Below, piece by piece: positions 1 through 6,489 of a stretch of 6,489 nucleotides of DNA. Source of the DNA: Propionibacteriaceae bacterium (GTDB lineage: Bacteria; Actinomycetota; Actinomycetes; Propionibacteriales; Propionibacteriaceae). Both the position numbers and the translations under genes were made by a program. Positions within the stretch are counted from its first letter, which is position 1. Each line of letters starts with the position of its first letter. The stretch lies in the NCBI GenBank assembly GCA_027346035.1, contig DAIESZ010000069.1, positions 1 through 6,489 on the forward strand. Reading direction: 5' to 3'. Below the pieces are notes generated by a model. It searched no databases. It was given only the letters and a program-made list of their open reading frames with translations, and had not been told where the DNA came from.

Positions 1-111
1 CTCTCGATCGGGCGCGCACGGCGGCGCCCGGGGACAATTCACTATGCCACGGTGAACGGCCCCCGGCCTTCACGGGCCGCTGGGCGGTGTCCCGCACCGC
101 ACCCCGAGGCG
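1..111. other. Left-edge non-coding stretch
   Basis: No convincing gene lies here. The stretch is GC-rich except for a short AT-richer island at about 34-46. On the plus strand this island carries CACTAT (40-45), which sits 6 nt before a GTG at 52. The frame opened by that GTG runs antisense through the end of the MFS gene, with arginine-, proline- and histidine-rich shadow composition, so I do not call it. On the minus strand the same island reads CATAGT and could serve as a -10 for a gene lying off the left edge, but nothing in the window can test that. Confidence 0.5.
57..79 (-). terminator. Possible terminator hairpin after MFS gene
   Basis: CGGCCC (57-62) and GGGCCG (74-79) can form a 6-bp all-GC stem with an 11-nt loop, about 33 bp past the stop of the minus-strand MFS gene. 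No T-tract follows on the minus strand. It is therefore only a candidate, of the U-less kind often proposed in high-GC actinobacteria, and such a short stem can arise by chance at this base composition. Confidence 0.25.
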
Positions 112-1560
112 TCACCTGTCGCTGTCGCGCGACTCGTTGACGACCGCCCCCACGCGCACACTCACCAGGATCGAGGCGGCGGCGGCCACGAGGCCCACGG
201 CGAACACGGTGCCGAAGGTGTGGGACGCAGCGACCTTCCCGTGCAGCGCGGCGAACACGGCCCCCGCGACCCCGCCGAGAATGCTCGTGCCGAGCCCGTC
301 GCCGACCTGCAACGAGGACGAGTTGCGACCGAGCAGCTGTCCGGGCGACAGGGCCATGACGACCAGCGACGTGCTGGCCACCGCCATGCCCATGCCGACG
401 CCCGCGAGCACCCAGCCGATCCCCGGCACGGCCAGCGGCAGCGCGGGGAACCGGGCGAACGTCGTGACCAGGGCGAGCCCGATGCTGAGATGCACGACAC
501 CGACGACGACGATGACGTCGCGGCGCCACGACAGCCACGACCGCGACTGCAACCATGACCCGAACGTCCACCCGAGCGAGCCCACGGTGATCGCCAGTCC
601 CGCCCGGGTGAGGCTCATGTGGCGCTGTTCCACGAGCATCAACGGCAGAAAGGACTCCGACGCGAAGAACGCCCCGGCAAGCAGCAACCGCGCCCACACC
701 ACCGCCACCAGGCCGCGTCCGAGCCGCAGGAAGCCGGGCGGCATCAGCCGGGGGACGCCGGCCACCAGCGCGGCCACGGCGACGAGCGCCACGGCGAGGC
801 CGCGTGCTCCCCCGAGCATCCCCCCGTACTGGACGCCGGCGACCCCGGCACCTGTGACCAACGAGGCCCACACCGGCACCGGTGCGGGCAGCACCCCTTG
901 GTCGTCGGCCGGTGGGGGTTCCGTCGACCGCAGCGACAGCAGCGCAGGGGTCATCACGAGCATCGCGAGCACCATCACCGGAGCCACCGACCAGAACACC
1001 CAATGCCACGACAGATGGTCGGTGAGCCAGCCCGCGACGAACGGGCCCACGAAGGCCGGCAGCGTCCAGCACACCGAGAAGGCGGTCATGACCCGCGCCC
1101 GGGCCGCGGGATCGTAGGCCCGTGCGATCACCACCATGAACGCGAGGTTGAACGCTCCCCCACCGAGGCCCTGCCCGAAGCGGGCGGCGATGAGCATCGG
1201 CATGGACGTGGCCGACCCGGCTGCCACCAGCCCGATCACGAACAGCGCCTGGCCGCCGAGCACCGGCCACACCGGCCCGATCCGGTCGACGATGCGGCCG
1301 GCGATCGCCGTCGCCACCACCATCCCGAGCACGAACATCGTGAACGCCCAGGCGTACAGCCCGATCCGCCCGAGGTCACGGGCCGCCTGCGGCATCGCGG
1401 TCGCCACCGCCACCGATTCGAAGGCGACCGCGACGACGCTGGTGAGCAGTCCGACGAGCAGCGAGCGGGGTGCCCCGGGTCCGATCGGCGTCGTCACGGC
1501 ACCATCCGACCACAGACCGTGGCATGCGCGACAGTCGCGGGTGCGCTCCGGGGCGTCCAT
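112..1560 (-). CDS. MFS transporter, DHA2 (EmrB/QacA)-like
   Basis: This is an integral membrane secondary transporter of the major facilitator superfamily, 482 aa, probably a proton-driven exporter. The substrate cannot be read from sequence. Residues 33-58 form a first membrane segment of DHA2 type (AVAFESVAVATAMP, with Glu48 where these proteins usually have Asp). A motif-A-like loop GRIVDRIGPVWP lies at 88-99, a proline/glycine-rich motif-C-like segment (VGPFVAGW) at about 171-178, and further hydrophobic segments run to about 475. A charged linker near 211-220 separates the halves. The ATG at 1560 is chosen because AGGGG (1569-1573, minus strand) lies 8 nt upstream. The frame stays open to 1695, but that extension would run into the divergent DUF3039 gene. 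A GTG at 1497 is an alternative start that would remove the N-terminal CRACH motif (residues 10-14). The gene appears monocistronic and is divergent from DUF3039 across 45 bp. Confidence 0.85.
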   Translation of the reverse strand: MDAPERTRDCRACHGLWSDGAVTTPIGPGAPRSLLVGLLTSVVAVAFESVAVATAMPQAARDLGRIGLYAWAFTMFVLGMVVATAIAGRIVDRIGPVWPVLGGQALFVIGLVAAGSATSMPMLIAARFGQGLGGGAFNLAFMVVIARAYDPAARARVMTAFSVCWTLPAFVGPFVAGWLTDHLSWHWVFWSVAPVMVLAMLVMTPALLSLRSTEPPPADDQGVLPAPVPVWASLVTGAGVAGVQYGGMLGGARGLAVALVAVAALVAGVPRLMPPGFLRLGRGLVAVVWARLLLAGAFFASESFLPLMLVEQRHMSLTRAGLAITVGSLGWTFGSWLQSRSWLSWRRDVIVVVGVVHLSIGLALVTTFARFPALPLAVPGIGWVLAGVGMGMAVASTSLVVMALSPGQLLGRNSSSLQVGDGLGTSILGGVAGAVFAALHGKVAASHTFGTVFAVGLVAAAASILVSVRVGAVVNESRDSDR

Positions 1561-1568
1561 GAGCACCA

Positions 1569-1573
1569 CCCCT
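1569..1573 (-). promoter_or_regulatory. Ribosome binding site for MFS gene
   Basis: The minus strand reads AGGGG here, followed by an 8-nt spacer and the ATG at 1560. It decides the start in favour of 1560 over the longer open frame to 1695. It lies inside the 45-bp divergent intergenic region. Confidence 0.5.
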
Positions 1574-1593
1574 GCGGGCGGGGTCTCCCGTCC

Positions 1594-1599
1594 TACACT
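1594..1599 (+). promoter_or_regulatory. -10 element, leaderless promoter of DUF3039 gene
   Basis: TACACT fits the TANNNT -10 consensus. Six bases separate it from the ATG at 1606, so transcription would begin at or next to the A of the start codon. No Shine-Dalgarno sequence is found at the right distance. No clear -35 hexamer is visible. Confidence 0.55.
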
Positions 1600-1605
1600 C
1601 GACCC

Positions 1606-1869
1606 ATGAGTCAGCAGCTTGCCCCCGGATCCCAGACGGTCGTCGACGAGCGCGCCGCCCTCGAGGAGGACGGTGACCACGACCGGTTCTCGCACTACGT
1701 CCCCAAAGCCAAGCTGACCGAGGCGATGGTCATGGGGACCCCGGTCGTCGCCCTGTGCGGCAAGGTGTGGGTTCCGTCCCGAAACCCCGACAAGTACCCG
1801 GTCTGCCCCGAATGCAAGGAGATCTGGGAGTCGCTCAACCCACGGTCCGGCAGGGATGATTCCCGATGA
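1606..1869 (+). CDS. DUF3039 family small zinc-ribbon-like protein
   Basis: This is an 87-aa protein of the DUF3039 family, whose function is unknown. The family signature is plain: FSHYVPKAKL at 28-37, then TPVVALCGKVWVPSRNPDK at 45-63, then YPVCPECKEIWE at 64-75. His30, Cys51, Cys67 and Cys70 look like a set of zinc ligands; that is inferred from the pattern and not shown. The first 27 residues are acidic and probably disordered, and there is no signal peptide or membrane segment, so it should be cytoplasmic. The ATG at 1606 is chosen because the family homology begins soon after it, it has a -10 element at leaderless distance, and upstream sequence in this frame is antisense to the MFS gene. 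Its stop overlaps the next start by ATGA, indicating a two-gene operon with translational coupling. Confidence 0.85.
   Translation: MSQQLAPGSQTVVDERAALEEDGDHDRFSHYVPKAKLTEAMVMGTPVVALCGKVWVPSRNPDKYPVCPECKEIWESLNPRSGRDDSR
1852..1856 (+). promoter_or_regulatory. Ribosome binding site for DUF952 gene
   Basis: AGGGA lies 9 nt before the ATG at 1866 and 12 nt before a second, in-frame ATG at 1869. The spacing favours 1866. The site is inside the last codons of the DUF3039 gene. Confidence 0.5.
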
Positions 1870-2264
1870 TGTGCCACATCGCGGTCGCCGACGAGTGGGA
1901 CGCCGCCCGCGAATCCGGCCGCTACGAGCGCTCGACGCTGAACTCGACGATCGAGGAGATCGGCTTCATGCATGCGAGCGACTCCTACGAGCAGGCGTCG
2001 CGGGTGGTGCGCTACCTGTTCGGCGATGTGCACCAGCCGCTCGTGCTGCTCGACCTCGACGCCCGGCTCATCGCCCAGGCGGGACTGGACATCCGGCACG
2101 AGTGCGTATCCCCCCGCGATCCGGCGTCGGAGAAGTTCCCGCACATCTACGGCGGGCCGCTGCCCGTGAACTGTGTCGTGCGCGTGCGGCGCTTCGACAC
2201 CACCGGTGAACTGCTCGCGGTCCTGGACGCCGGCGAGCATCCGCTGCCCGGCTCGGCGGCCTGA
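1866..2264 (+). CDS. DUF952 domain-containing protein
   Basis: This is a 132-aa protein matching the DUF952 family, whose biochemical role is not established. Family landmarks seen are the N-terminal strand and helix (HIAVADEWDAARESGRY, residues 4-20), GFMHASDSYEQ at 33-43 (usually GFIHLS in the family, with conserved His36), a hydrophobic strand PLVLLDLDA at 58-66, and FPHIYGGPLP at 91-100 followed by VNCVVRV. His36 and His93 are the conserved polar residues most likely to matter. The protein spans the whole domain (family members are about 100-120 aa) plus a short C-terminal tail. It has no signal peptide or membrane segment. The first ATG (1866) overlaps the DUF3039 stop by 4 nt, so the two are probably cotranscribed and coupled. 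It converges with ahcY. Confidence 0.82.
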   Translation: MMCHIAVADEWDAARESGRYERSTLNSTIEEIGFMHASDSYEQASRVVRYLFGDVHQPLVLLDLDARLIAQAGLDIRHECVSPRDPASEKFPHIYGGPLPVNCVVRVRRFDTTGELLAVLDAGEHPLPGSAA

Positions 2265-2292
2265 CCGCGCGGCCCGCGACGGCAGGCCTCGT

Positions 2293-2322
2293 CACGGCGT
2301 CCTCGCGCGACGCACGGCGTCC
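2293..2322 (+). repeat. 10-bp direct repeat in convergent gap
   Basis: CACGGCGTCC occurs at 2293-2302 and again at 2313-2322, 20 bp apart, in the gap between the DUF952 and ahcY stops. The second copy contributes the left arm of the hairpin at 2315-2330. Confidence 0.5.
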
Positions 2323-2330
2323 GCACGCCG
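2315..2330. terminator. Candidate bidirectional terminator hairpin
   Basis: CGGCGT (2315-2320) and ACGCCG (2325-2330) form a perfect 6-bp stem with a 4-nt loop. It lies in the 76-bp space between the convergent DUF952 and ahcY genes, where a shared terminator would be expected. There is no T-tract on either side, so it would have to be a non-canonical GC-rich terminator. Confidence 0.4.
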
Positions 2331-2340
2331 GAACGCTGCC

Positions 2341-4007
<1,667 letters not shown>

Positions 4008-4098
4008 TCAAGCGCGCCATCCCGCCGCGCGGCGTGGACGGCCCCGCACGACCCGCGTCCCATCTGCGAGCAGCCGGCGAACCCGTCCAGCGACTTCG

Positions 4099-4240
4099 AG
4101 CGGCTGGCGATCTCAACAGCCCGTGCCCGAACGGCTGGCGATCTCTGCTACGGCTGGCGAAAACGACACCGAATCGGCAGAGATCGCCAGCCACTCGGCA
4201 GAGATCGCCAGCACAACCGTCGAAATCGCCAGCCGCTGAG
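4099..4240. repeat. Nested inverted repeat array, six copies of GCTGGCGATCTC-type core
   Basis: Three copies lie in plus orientation: CGGCTGGCGATCTC at 4101-4114, CGGCTGGCGATCTCTGC at 4132-4148, and a diverged CGGCTGGCGAAAAC at 4151-4164. Three lie in minus orientation: GAGATCGCCAGCC at 4180-4192, GAGATCGCCAGCA at 4201-4213, and GAAATCGCCAGCC at 4222-4234. The first two inverted copies sit in an identical 18-mer, TCGGCAGAGATCGCCAGC (4174-4191 and 4195-4212). The inverted copies are spaced exactly 21 bp apart. The outermost arms 4099-4114 and 4222-4237 pair at 15 of 16 positions, and 4133-4148 pairs perfectly over 16 bp with 4177-4192. A degenerate further copy (GCCGGCGA, 4073-4080) may precede them. 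The function is unknown: a long RNA or cruciform structure, a multi-site protein-binding region, or a mobile palindromic (REP/MITE-like) element are all possible. Confidence 0.85.
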
Positions 4241-4284
4241 ACCGAGCCCGAAAAGTCCCAGCCGAACGACGGGCGCCAGACTTC

Positions 4285-4333
4285 GGTCGCCGGGCACCGG
4301 TCGCCGGGCACCCGGCACTGGCCGCCGGGCACC
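4285..4333 (+). repeat. 14-bp GC-rich tandem repeat
   Basis: GGTCGCCGGGCACC occurs twice back to back (4285-4298 and 4299-4312). A third copy with one mismatch (GGCCGCCGGGCACC) lies at 4320-4333 after a 7-bp interruption. Unit starts are therefore 14 and 21 bp apart. It lies just past the stop of the minus-strand GNAT gene. No function is assigned; it could be slippage-derived. Confidence 0.75.
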
Positions 4334-4346
4334 GGGGCGCGGCACG

Positions 4347-4895
4347 TCAGCGTCGAGCGTGGAGCGTGCCCTCGCGATCCTCGACCAGGTGGCTCGGGGG
4401 GGCACCGGAGACGCCAACCTCGGCCAATCGTCTCAGGGCGGCACCGGAGACGCGGTGGGTCGTCCACTCGCTCATCGCCTCGGCGCCCTGGCGTTGGTAG
4501 AAGCCCAGGGCCGGCTCGTTCCAGTCGAGCACCGCCCACTCGAGCCGGGTGAGCCCCTCGCCGAGGCACCGGTGGGCGAGGCGGGAGAGCAGGCGTCCGC
4601 CCAACCCGTGGCCGCGGTGGTCCGGGACGACGAACAGGTCCTCGAGCCAGATGCCGTGCCGCGCGGTCCAGGTCGAGAACGTGTAGAACCAGACGGCCAT
4701 GCCGACGAGATGTCCGTCGTGATCGGCGACCTCGGCGAACACCCGCGGGGTGCCGTCTCGGGGGAACAGGGCCGCGGCGAGGTCGGCGGGTGATGCGGTG
4801 GCGGCGTCCGGCTCGCGCTCGTATGCCGCCAGGTCCGCGATCAACCCGACGAGCTGCTCCTCATCACCAGTCCGTGCCGGCCGGAGCACCGTCAT
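4347..4895 (-). CDS. GNAT family N-acetyltransferase (diamine/SSAT-like)
   Basis: This 182-aa acetyl-CoA-dependent N-acetyltransferase resembles the spermidine/diamine acetyltransferase branch of the GNAT superfamily. The start [25 protein letters not shown] is the usual first strand and helix. [20 protein letters not shown] (70-89) and the acetyl-CoA pyrophosphate loop RGHGLG (94-99) are diagnostic. [16 protein letters not shown] (123-138) is the conserved C-terminal strand-helix of this branch. The substrate is most likely a small amine, inferred only from subfamily resemblance. Residues after about 160 exceed the usual fold and contain a short duplication (RVSGA 148-152, GVSGA 161-165). 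The ATG at 4895 overlaps the aroQ stop by ATGA and has no good Shine-Dalgarno sequence, so translation is probably coupled to aroQ. Confidence 0.85.
   Translation of the reverse strand: MTVLRPARTGDEEQLVGLIADLAAYEREPDAATASPADLAAALFPRDGTPRVFAEVADHDGHLVGMAVWFYTFSTWTARHGIWLEDLFVVPDHRGHGLGGRLLSRLAHRCLGEGLTRLEWAVLDWNEPALGFYQRQGAEAMSEWTTHRVSGAALRRLAEVGVSGAPPSHLVEDREGTLHARR
4401..4453 (-). repeat. 14-bp direct repeat inside the GNAT 3' end
   Basis: GGCACCGGAGACGC occurs at 4401-4414 and 4440-4453, 39 bp (13 codons) apart and in the same reading frame of the minus-strand GNAT gene. It encodes the two VSGA peptides at residues 149-152 and 162-165. It looks like a short in-frame duplication that extended the C-terminus. 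Confidence 0.75.
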
Positions 4896-5329
4896 GCGGT
4901 CGCGGCGATGTGGGTGAGCGCGAGGTCGTAGCCGCCGAGCCCGAGACCGACGATCACACCGGTGGCGTAACGCGACACCACCGAGTGGTGCCGGAACTCC
5001 TCACGCCGGTGCACGTTCGAGATGTGCACCTCGACCACCACAGGCACCTGCGCGACCGCGTCGGCGATCGCGATCGAGTAGTGGCTCCACGCGGCCGGGT
5101 TGAGGACGACCGGGATCTCCTGGTCGGCCGCCTCGTGCAGCCACTGCACCAGCTCCCCCTCGTGGTCCGTCTGGCGCACCTCGACGGCGAGCCCAAGGCC
5201 GGCGCCGGTGCCGACCAGGTGCTCGGCCAACTGCTCGTGGGTGACCGAGCCGTAGATGTGGGGTTCACGGCGTCCGAGCCGCCCGAGGTTGACCCCGTTG
5301 AGCACCAGCACGCGTCGCAGATCACTCAT
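4892..5329 (-). CDS. aroQ: Type II 3-dehydroquinate dehydratase
   Basis: This 145-aa cytoplasmic enzyme converts 3-dehydroquinate to 3-dehydroshikimate in the shikimate pathway; type II enzymes are dodecamers. The sequence aligns with the family end to end: [17 protein letters not shown] at 11-27 gives the lid Arg20 and the catalytic Tyr26; [12 protein letters not shown] is at 56-67; [15 protein letters not shown] at 77-91 gives Asn77 and His83; EVHISN at 100-105 contains the catalytic His102; and [22 protein letters not shown] at 109-130 contains Arg113. The length is normal. One oddity is Val13, where nearly all members have Pro (NGPN). The ATG at 5329 has no Shine-Dalgarno sequence but a TAGGGT hexamer 6 nt upstream, suggesting a leaderless message. 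It is the first gene of a two-gene unit with the GNAT gene. No other aro gene is in the window. Confidence 0.93.
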   Translation of the reverse strand: MSDLRRVLVLNGVNLGRLGRREPHIYGSVTHEQLAEHLVGTGAGLGLAVEVRQTDHEGELVQWLHEAADQEIPVVLNPAAWSHYSIAIADAVAQVPVVVEVHISNVHRREEFRHHSVVSRYATGVIVGLGLGGYDLALTHIAATA

Positions 5330-5335
5330 GCGACG

Positions 5336-5341
5336 ACCCTA
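5336..5341 (-). promoter_or_regulatory. -10 element, leaderless promoter of aroQ
   Basis: The minus strand reads TAGGGT (TANNNT), followed by 6 bases and the aroQ ATG at 5329. The position at which a -35 would lie (5359-5364) reads CGCGGC on the minus strand, so there is no consensus -35. Confidence 0.5.
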
Positions 5342-5344
5342 GCG

Positions 5345-5361
5345 GGCACGCCCCCCGTGCC
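5345..5361. repeat. Inverted repeat in aroQ promoter spacer
   Basis: GGCACG (5345-5350) and CGTGCC (5356-5361) form a perfect 6-bp dyad around five C residues. It sits directly upstream of the aroQ -10 element, where an operator could lie, and about 100 bp past the stop of the CDF gene, where it could equally be part of a terminator. The sequence does not decide between these. Confidence 0.4.
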
Positions 5362-5462
5362 GCGACCACGACGGTCCACGGCCAACAGGACCCACAACGC
5401 CGCGAAACACGTCGGTCAGACGACCAGCGGACCCGGGCAGCCGCGTGTCTCGGCGGTCCCGC

Positions 5463-6489
5463 TCAGTGGTCGGGCCGATCCGTCGGACGGTGATCATCGC
5501 GGTAGATATCGGGCTCCAGGTAGAGCGCGGTCACGGTCGGCTCTGCCGCGCGGATGCGCTCCTCGGCGGCGTCGATGATCTCGGCGACCCGTCGGGCCGA
5601 CTCGGTGGGCTCGACCGAGATCTTGGCCGCCAGCAGCACCTCGTCGGGACCGAGGTGCAGGGTCTTGAGGTGGATGATCCGTTCGACGCCCGGGGTTGCG
5701 GCCAGCGCCTCACGGATCCGGCGCCGCGCCTCCGGGGAGGCCGACTCGCCGATGAGCAGGCTGCGAGTCTCCACCCCCAGGGTGATTGCGACGGCGATCA
5801 GCAGCAGCCCGATGAGGGCGGTTCCCACGACGTCGAAGATCGGGTTCCTCGTGAGCAGGGTCATGCCGACGCCGAACAATGCGAACACGATGCCGACGAC
5901 CGCCGCGGAATCCTCGAGGAGCACGACCGGAAGTTCGGGGGCCTTCGCGGCGCGGATGAAACGAGGCCAGGGCATCCGGCCACGCGTCGGGTTCGACTCG
6001 CGGACCGCGGTGCGCAGGCTCGCGCCCTCGGCGAACGCGGCAAACACGAGCACGACCAGCGGAACCCACCACCACCGGGACGACAACAACTCGTCCTCGA
6101 CGCCCAGGCGCGCCTGGTGCCACTTGTGGTAGGCCTCGTAGAGCGCGAACATGCCGCCCAGACTGAACAGGATGACCGCCACCAGGAACGCGCTGACGTA
6201 GCGCGCGGCACCGTACCCGAAGGGGTGCTCGGGATCGGCGCGCTGGGCCGCGTCTCGTCCGCCACGCAGCAGCAGGATCTGGTTGGTCATGTCGGCCGTG
6301 GAGTGGATCGCCTCGGCGAGCATCGACGACGCCCCGGTGAGCAGCCAGGCGACGAACTTCGTCACCGCGATCGCGAGATTGGCGGCCATCGCGGCCACTA
6401 CGGCGGTGCGGCTCGACCCGCCGTGACCCTCACTGTTTGGACGCCGGGCAGGATCGCCCGGGTCGACGGCGGAACTGACCGTGGCCGAC
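5463..6489 (-). CDS. Cation diffusion facilitator transporter, ZnT9-like (5' end unresolved)
   Basis: This inner-membrane cation/proton antiporter of the CDF (SLC30) family probably exports Zn2+ or a similar divalent metal. Numbering from the GTG at 6398, the hydrophobic segments are near 5-21, 68-88, 110-125, 160-183 and 190-210. The TM2 metal-site pattern HSTAD gives His32 and Asp36, HPFGYG (58-63) and RYVSAF are typical of the ZnT9-like branch, LLEDSAAVVG gives Glu162 and Asp163 in the later metal-site helix, and NPIFDVVGTALIG follows. A soluble C-terminal domain (about 220-298) has the CDF cytoplasmic fold pattern. The frame is open from 6398 to the window edge and reads GHGGSSRTAVVAAMAANLA across that point. 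Family members usually begin with a similar GGS-x-R-A segment, so the true start probably lies further upstream. There is no in-frame ATG, GTG or TTG between 6398 and 6489, so I treat the gene as partial, with GTG 6398 (311 aa) or ATG 6389 as fallback starts. Confidence 0.85.
   Translation of the reverse strand, partial: SATVSSAVDPGDPARRPNSEGHGGSSRTAVVAAMAANLAIAVTKFVAWLLTGASSMLAEAIHSTADMTNQILLLRGGRDAAQRADPEHPFGYGAARYVSAFLVAVILFSLGGMFALYEAYHKWHQARLGVEDELLSSRWWWVPLVVLVFAAFAEGASLRTAVRESNPTRGRMPWPRFIRAAKAPELPVVLLEDSAAVVGIVFALFGVGMTLLTRNPIFDVVGTALIGLLLIAVAITLGVETRSLLIGESASPEARRRIREALAATPGVERIIHLKTLHLGPDEVLLAAKISVEPTESARRVAEIIDAAEERIRAAEPTVTALYLEPDIYRDDHRPTDRPDH

Noticed and set aside
52..558. Plus-strand open frame starting at GTG 52 with a -10-like CACTAT 6 nt upstream
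   Set aside because: Nearly all of it is antisense to the 3' end of the MFS gene. Its product is arginine-, histidine- and aspartate-rich with no family resemblance, as expected for a shadow frame.
1561..1695. N-terminal extension of the MFS gene to an ATG at 1695
   Set aside because: It would overlap the divergent DUF3039 coding region and its promoter. The ATG at 1560 has a good AGGGG site and lies closer to the first membrane segment.
4132..4239. Heptad-repeat peptide (SAEIAS-type) encoded on the plus strand
   Set aside because: The heptad follows directly from the 21-bp DNA period, and other frames give similarly periodic peptides. The frame has no family match or start signal.
4099..4240. 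CRISPR array
   Set aside because: Copies occur in both orientations, gaps between repeats are only a few bases to about 17 bp, and there are no cas genes. This is not a repeat-spacer pattern.

Overview
This 6.5 kb window is high-GC bacterial DNA. Several things point to an actinobacterium (Actinomycetota): strong G/C bias at third codon positions, a DUF3039 gene (a family I know as largely actinobacterial), the long actinobacterial form of adenosylhomocysteinase, and transcription units that appear to start without a leader. A class such as Acidimicrobiia is possible but is only a guess.

Layout, left to right. Positions 1-111 hold no gene, only a GC-rich hairpin. A DHA2-like MFS transporter lies on the minus strand (112-1560). 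It diverges across 45 bp from a plus-strand pair overlapping by ATGA: a small zinc-ribbon DUF3039 protein (1606-1869) and a DUF952 protein (1866-2264). This pair converges on adenosylhomocysteinase, ahcY (2341-3767, minus), across a 76-bp gap with a compact hairpin. As given, ahcY is broken by one missing base near 3458-3461, although all its conserved motifs remain on either side of the break.

Positions 3768-4346 form a 579-bp stretch without a convincing gene. It contains the most unusual structure of the window: six copies of a 12-13 bp core (GCTGGCGATCTC and variants), three in one orientation followed by three in the other, with the last three exactly 21 bp apart. A GC-rich 14-bp tandem repeat follows. 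Then, all on the minus strand, come a GNAT acetyltransferase (4347-4895) overlapped by ATGA with a type II 3-dehydroquinate dehydratase, aroQ (4892-5329), and a cation diffusion facilitator of the ZnT9-like type (5463 to the right edge or beyond).

The genes are mostly housekeeping: SAM-cycle detoxification (AhcY), the shikimate pathway (AroQ), metal and drug transport, and small conserved proteins of unknown role. They do not form one pathway. The two ATGA-coupled pairs look like two-gene operons. Three unit-leading genes (DUF3039, ahcY, aroQ) each have a TANNNT hexamer 6-7 nt before the ATG and no Shine-Dalgarno sequence, which fits leaderless transcripts. I see no defence system, CRISPR array, integrase, transposase or RNA gene. 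The repeat array and the ahcY frameshift are the points most worth checking.
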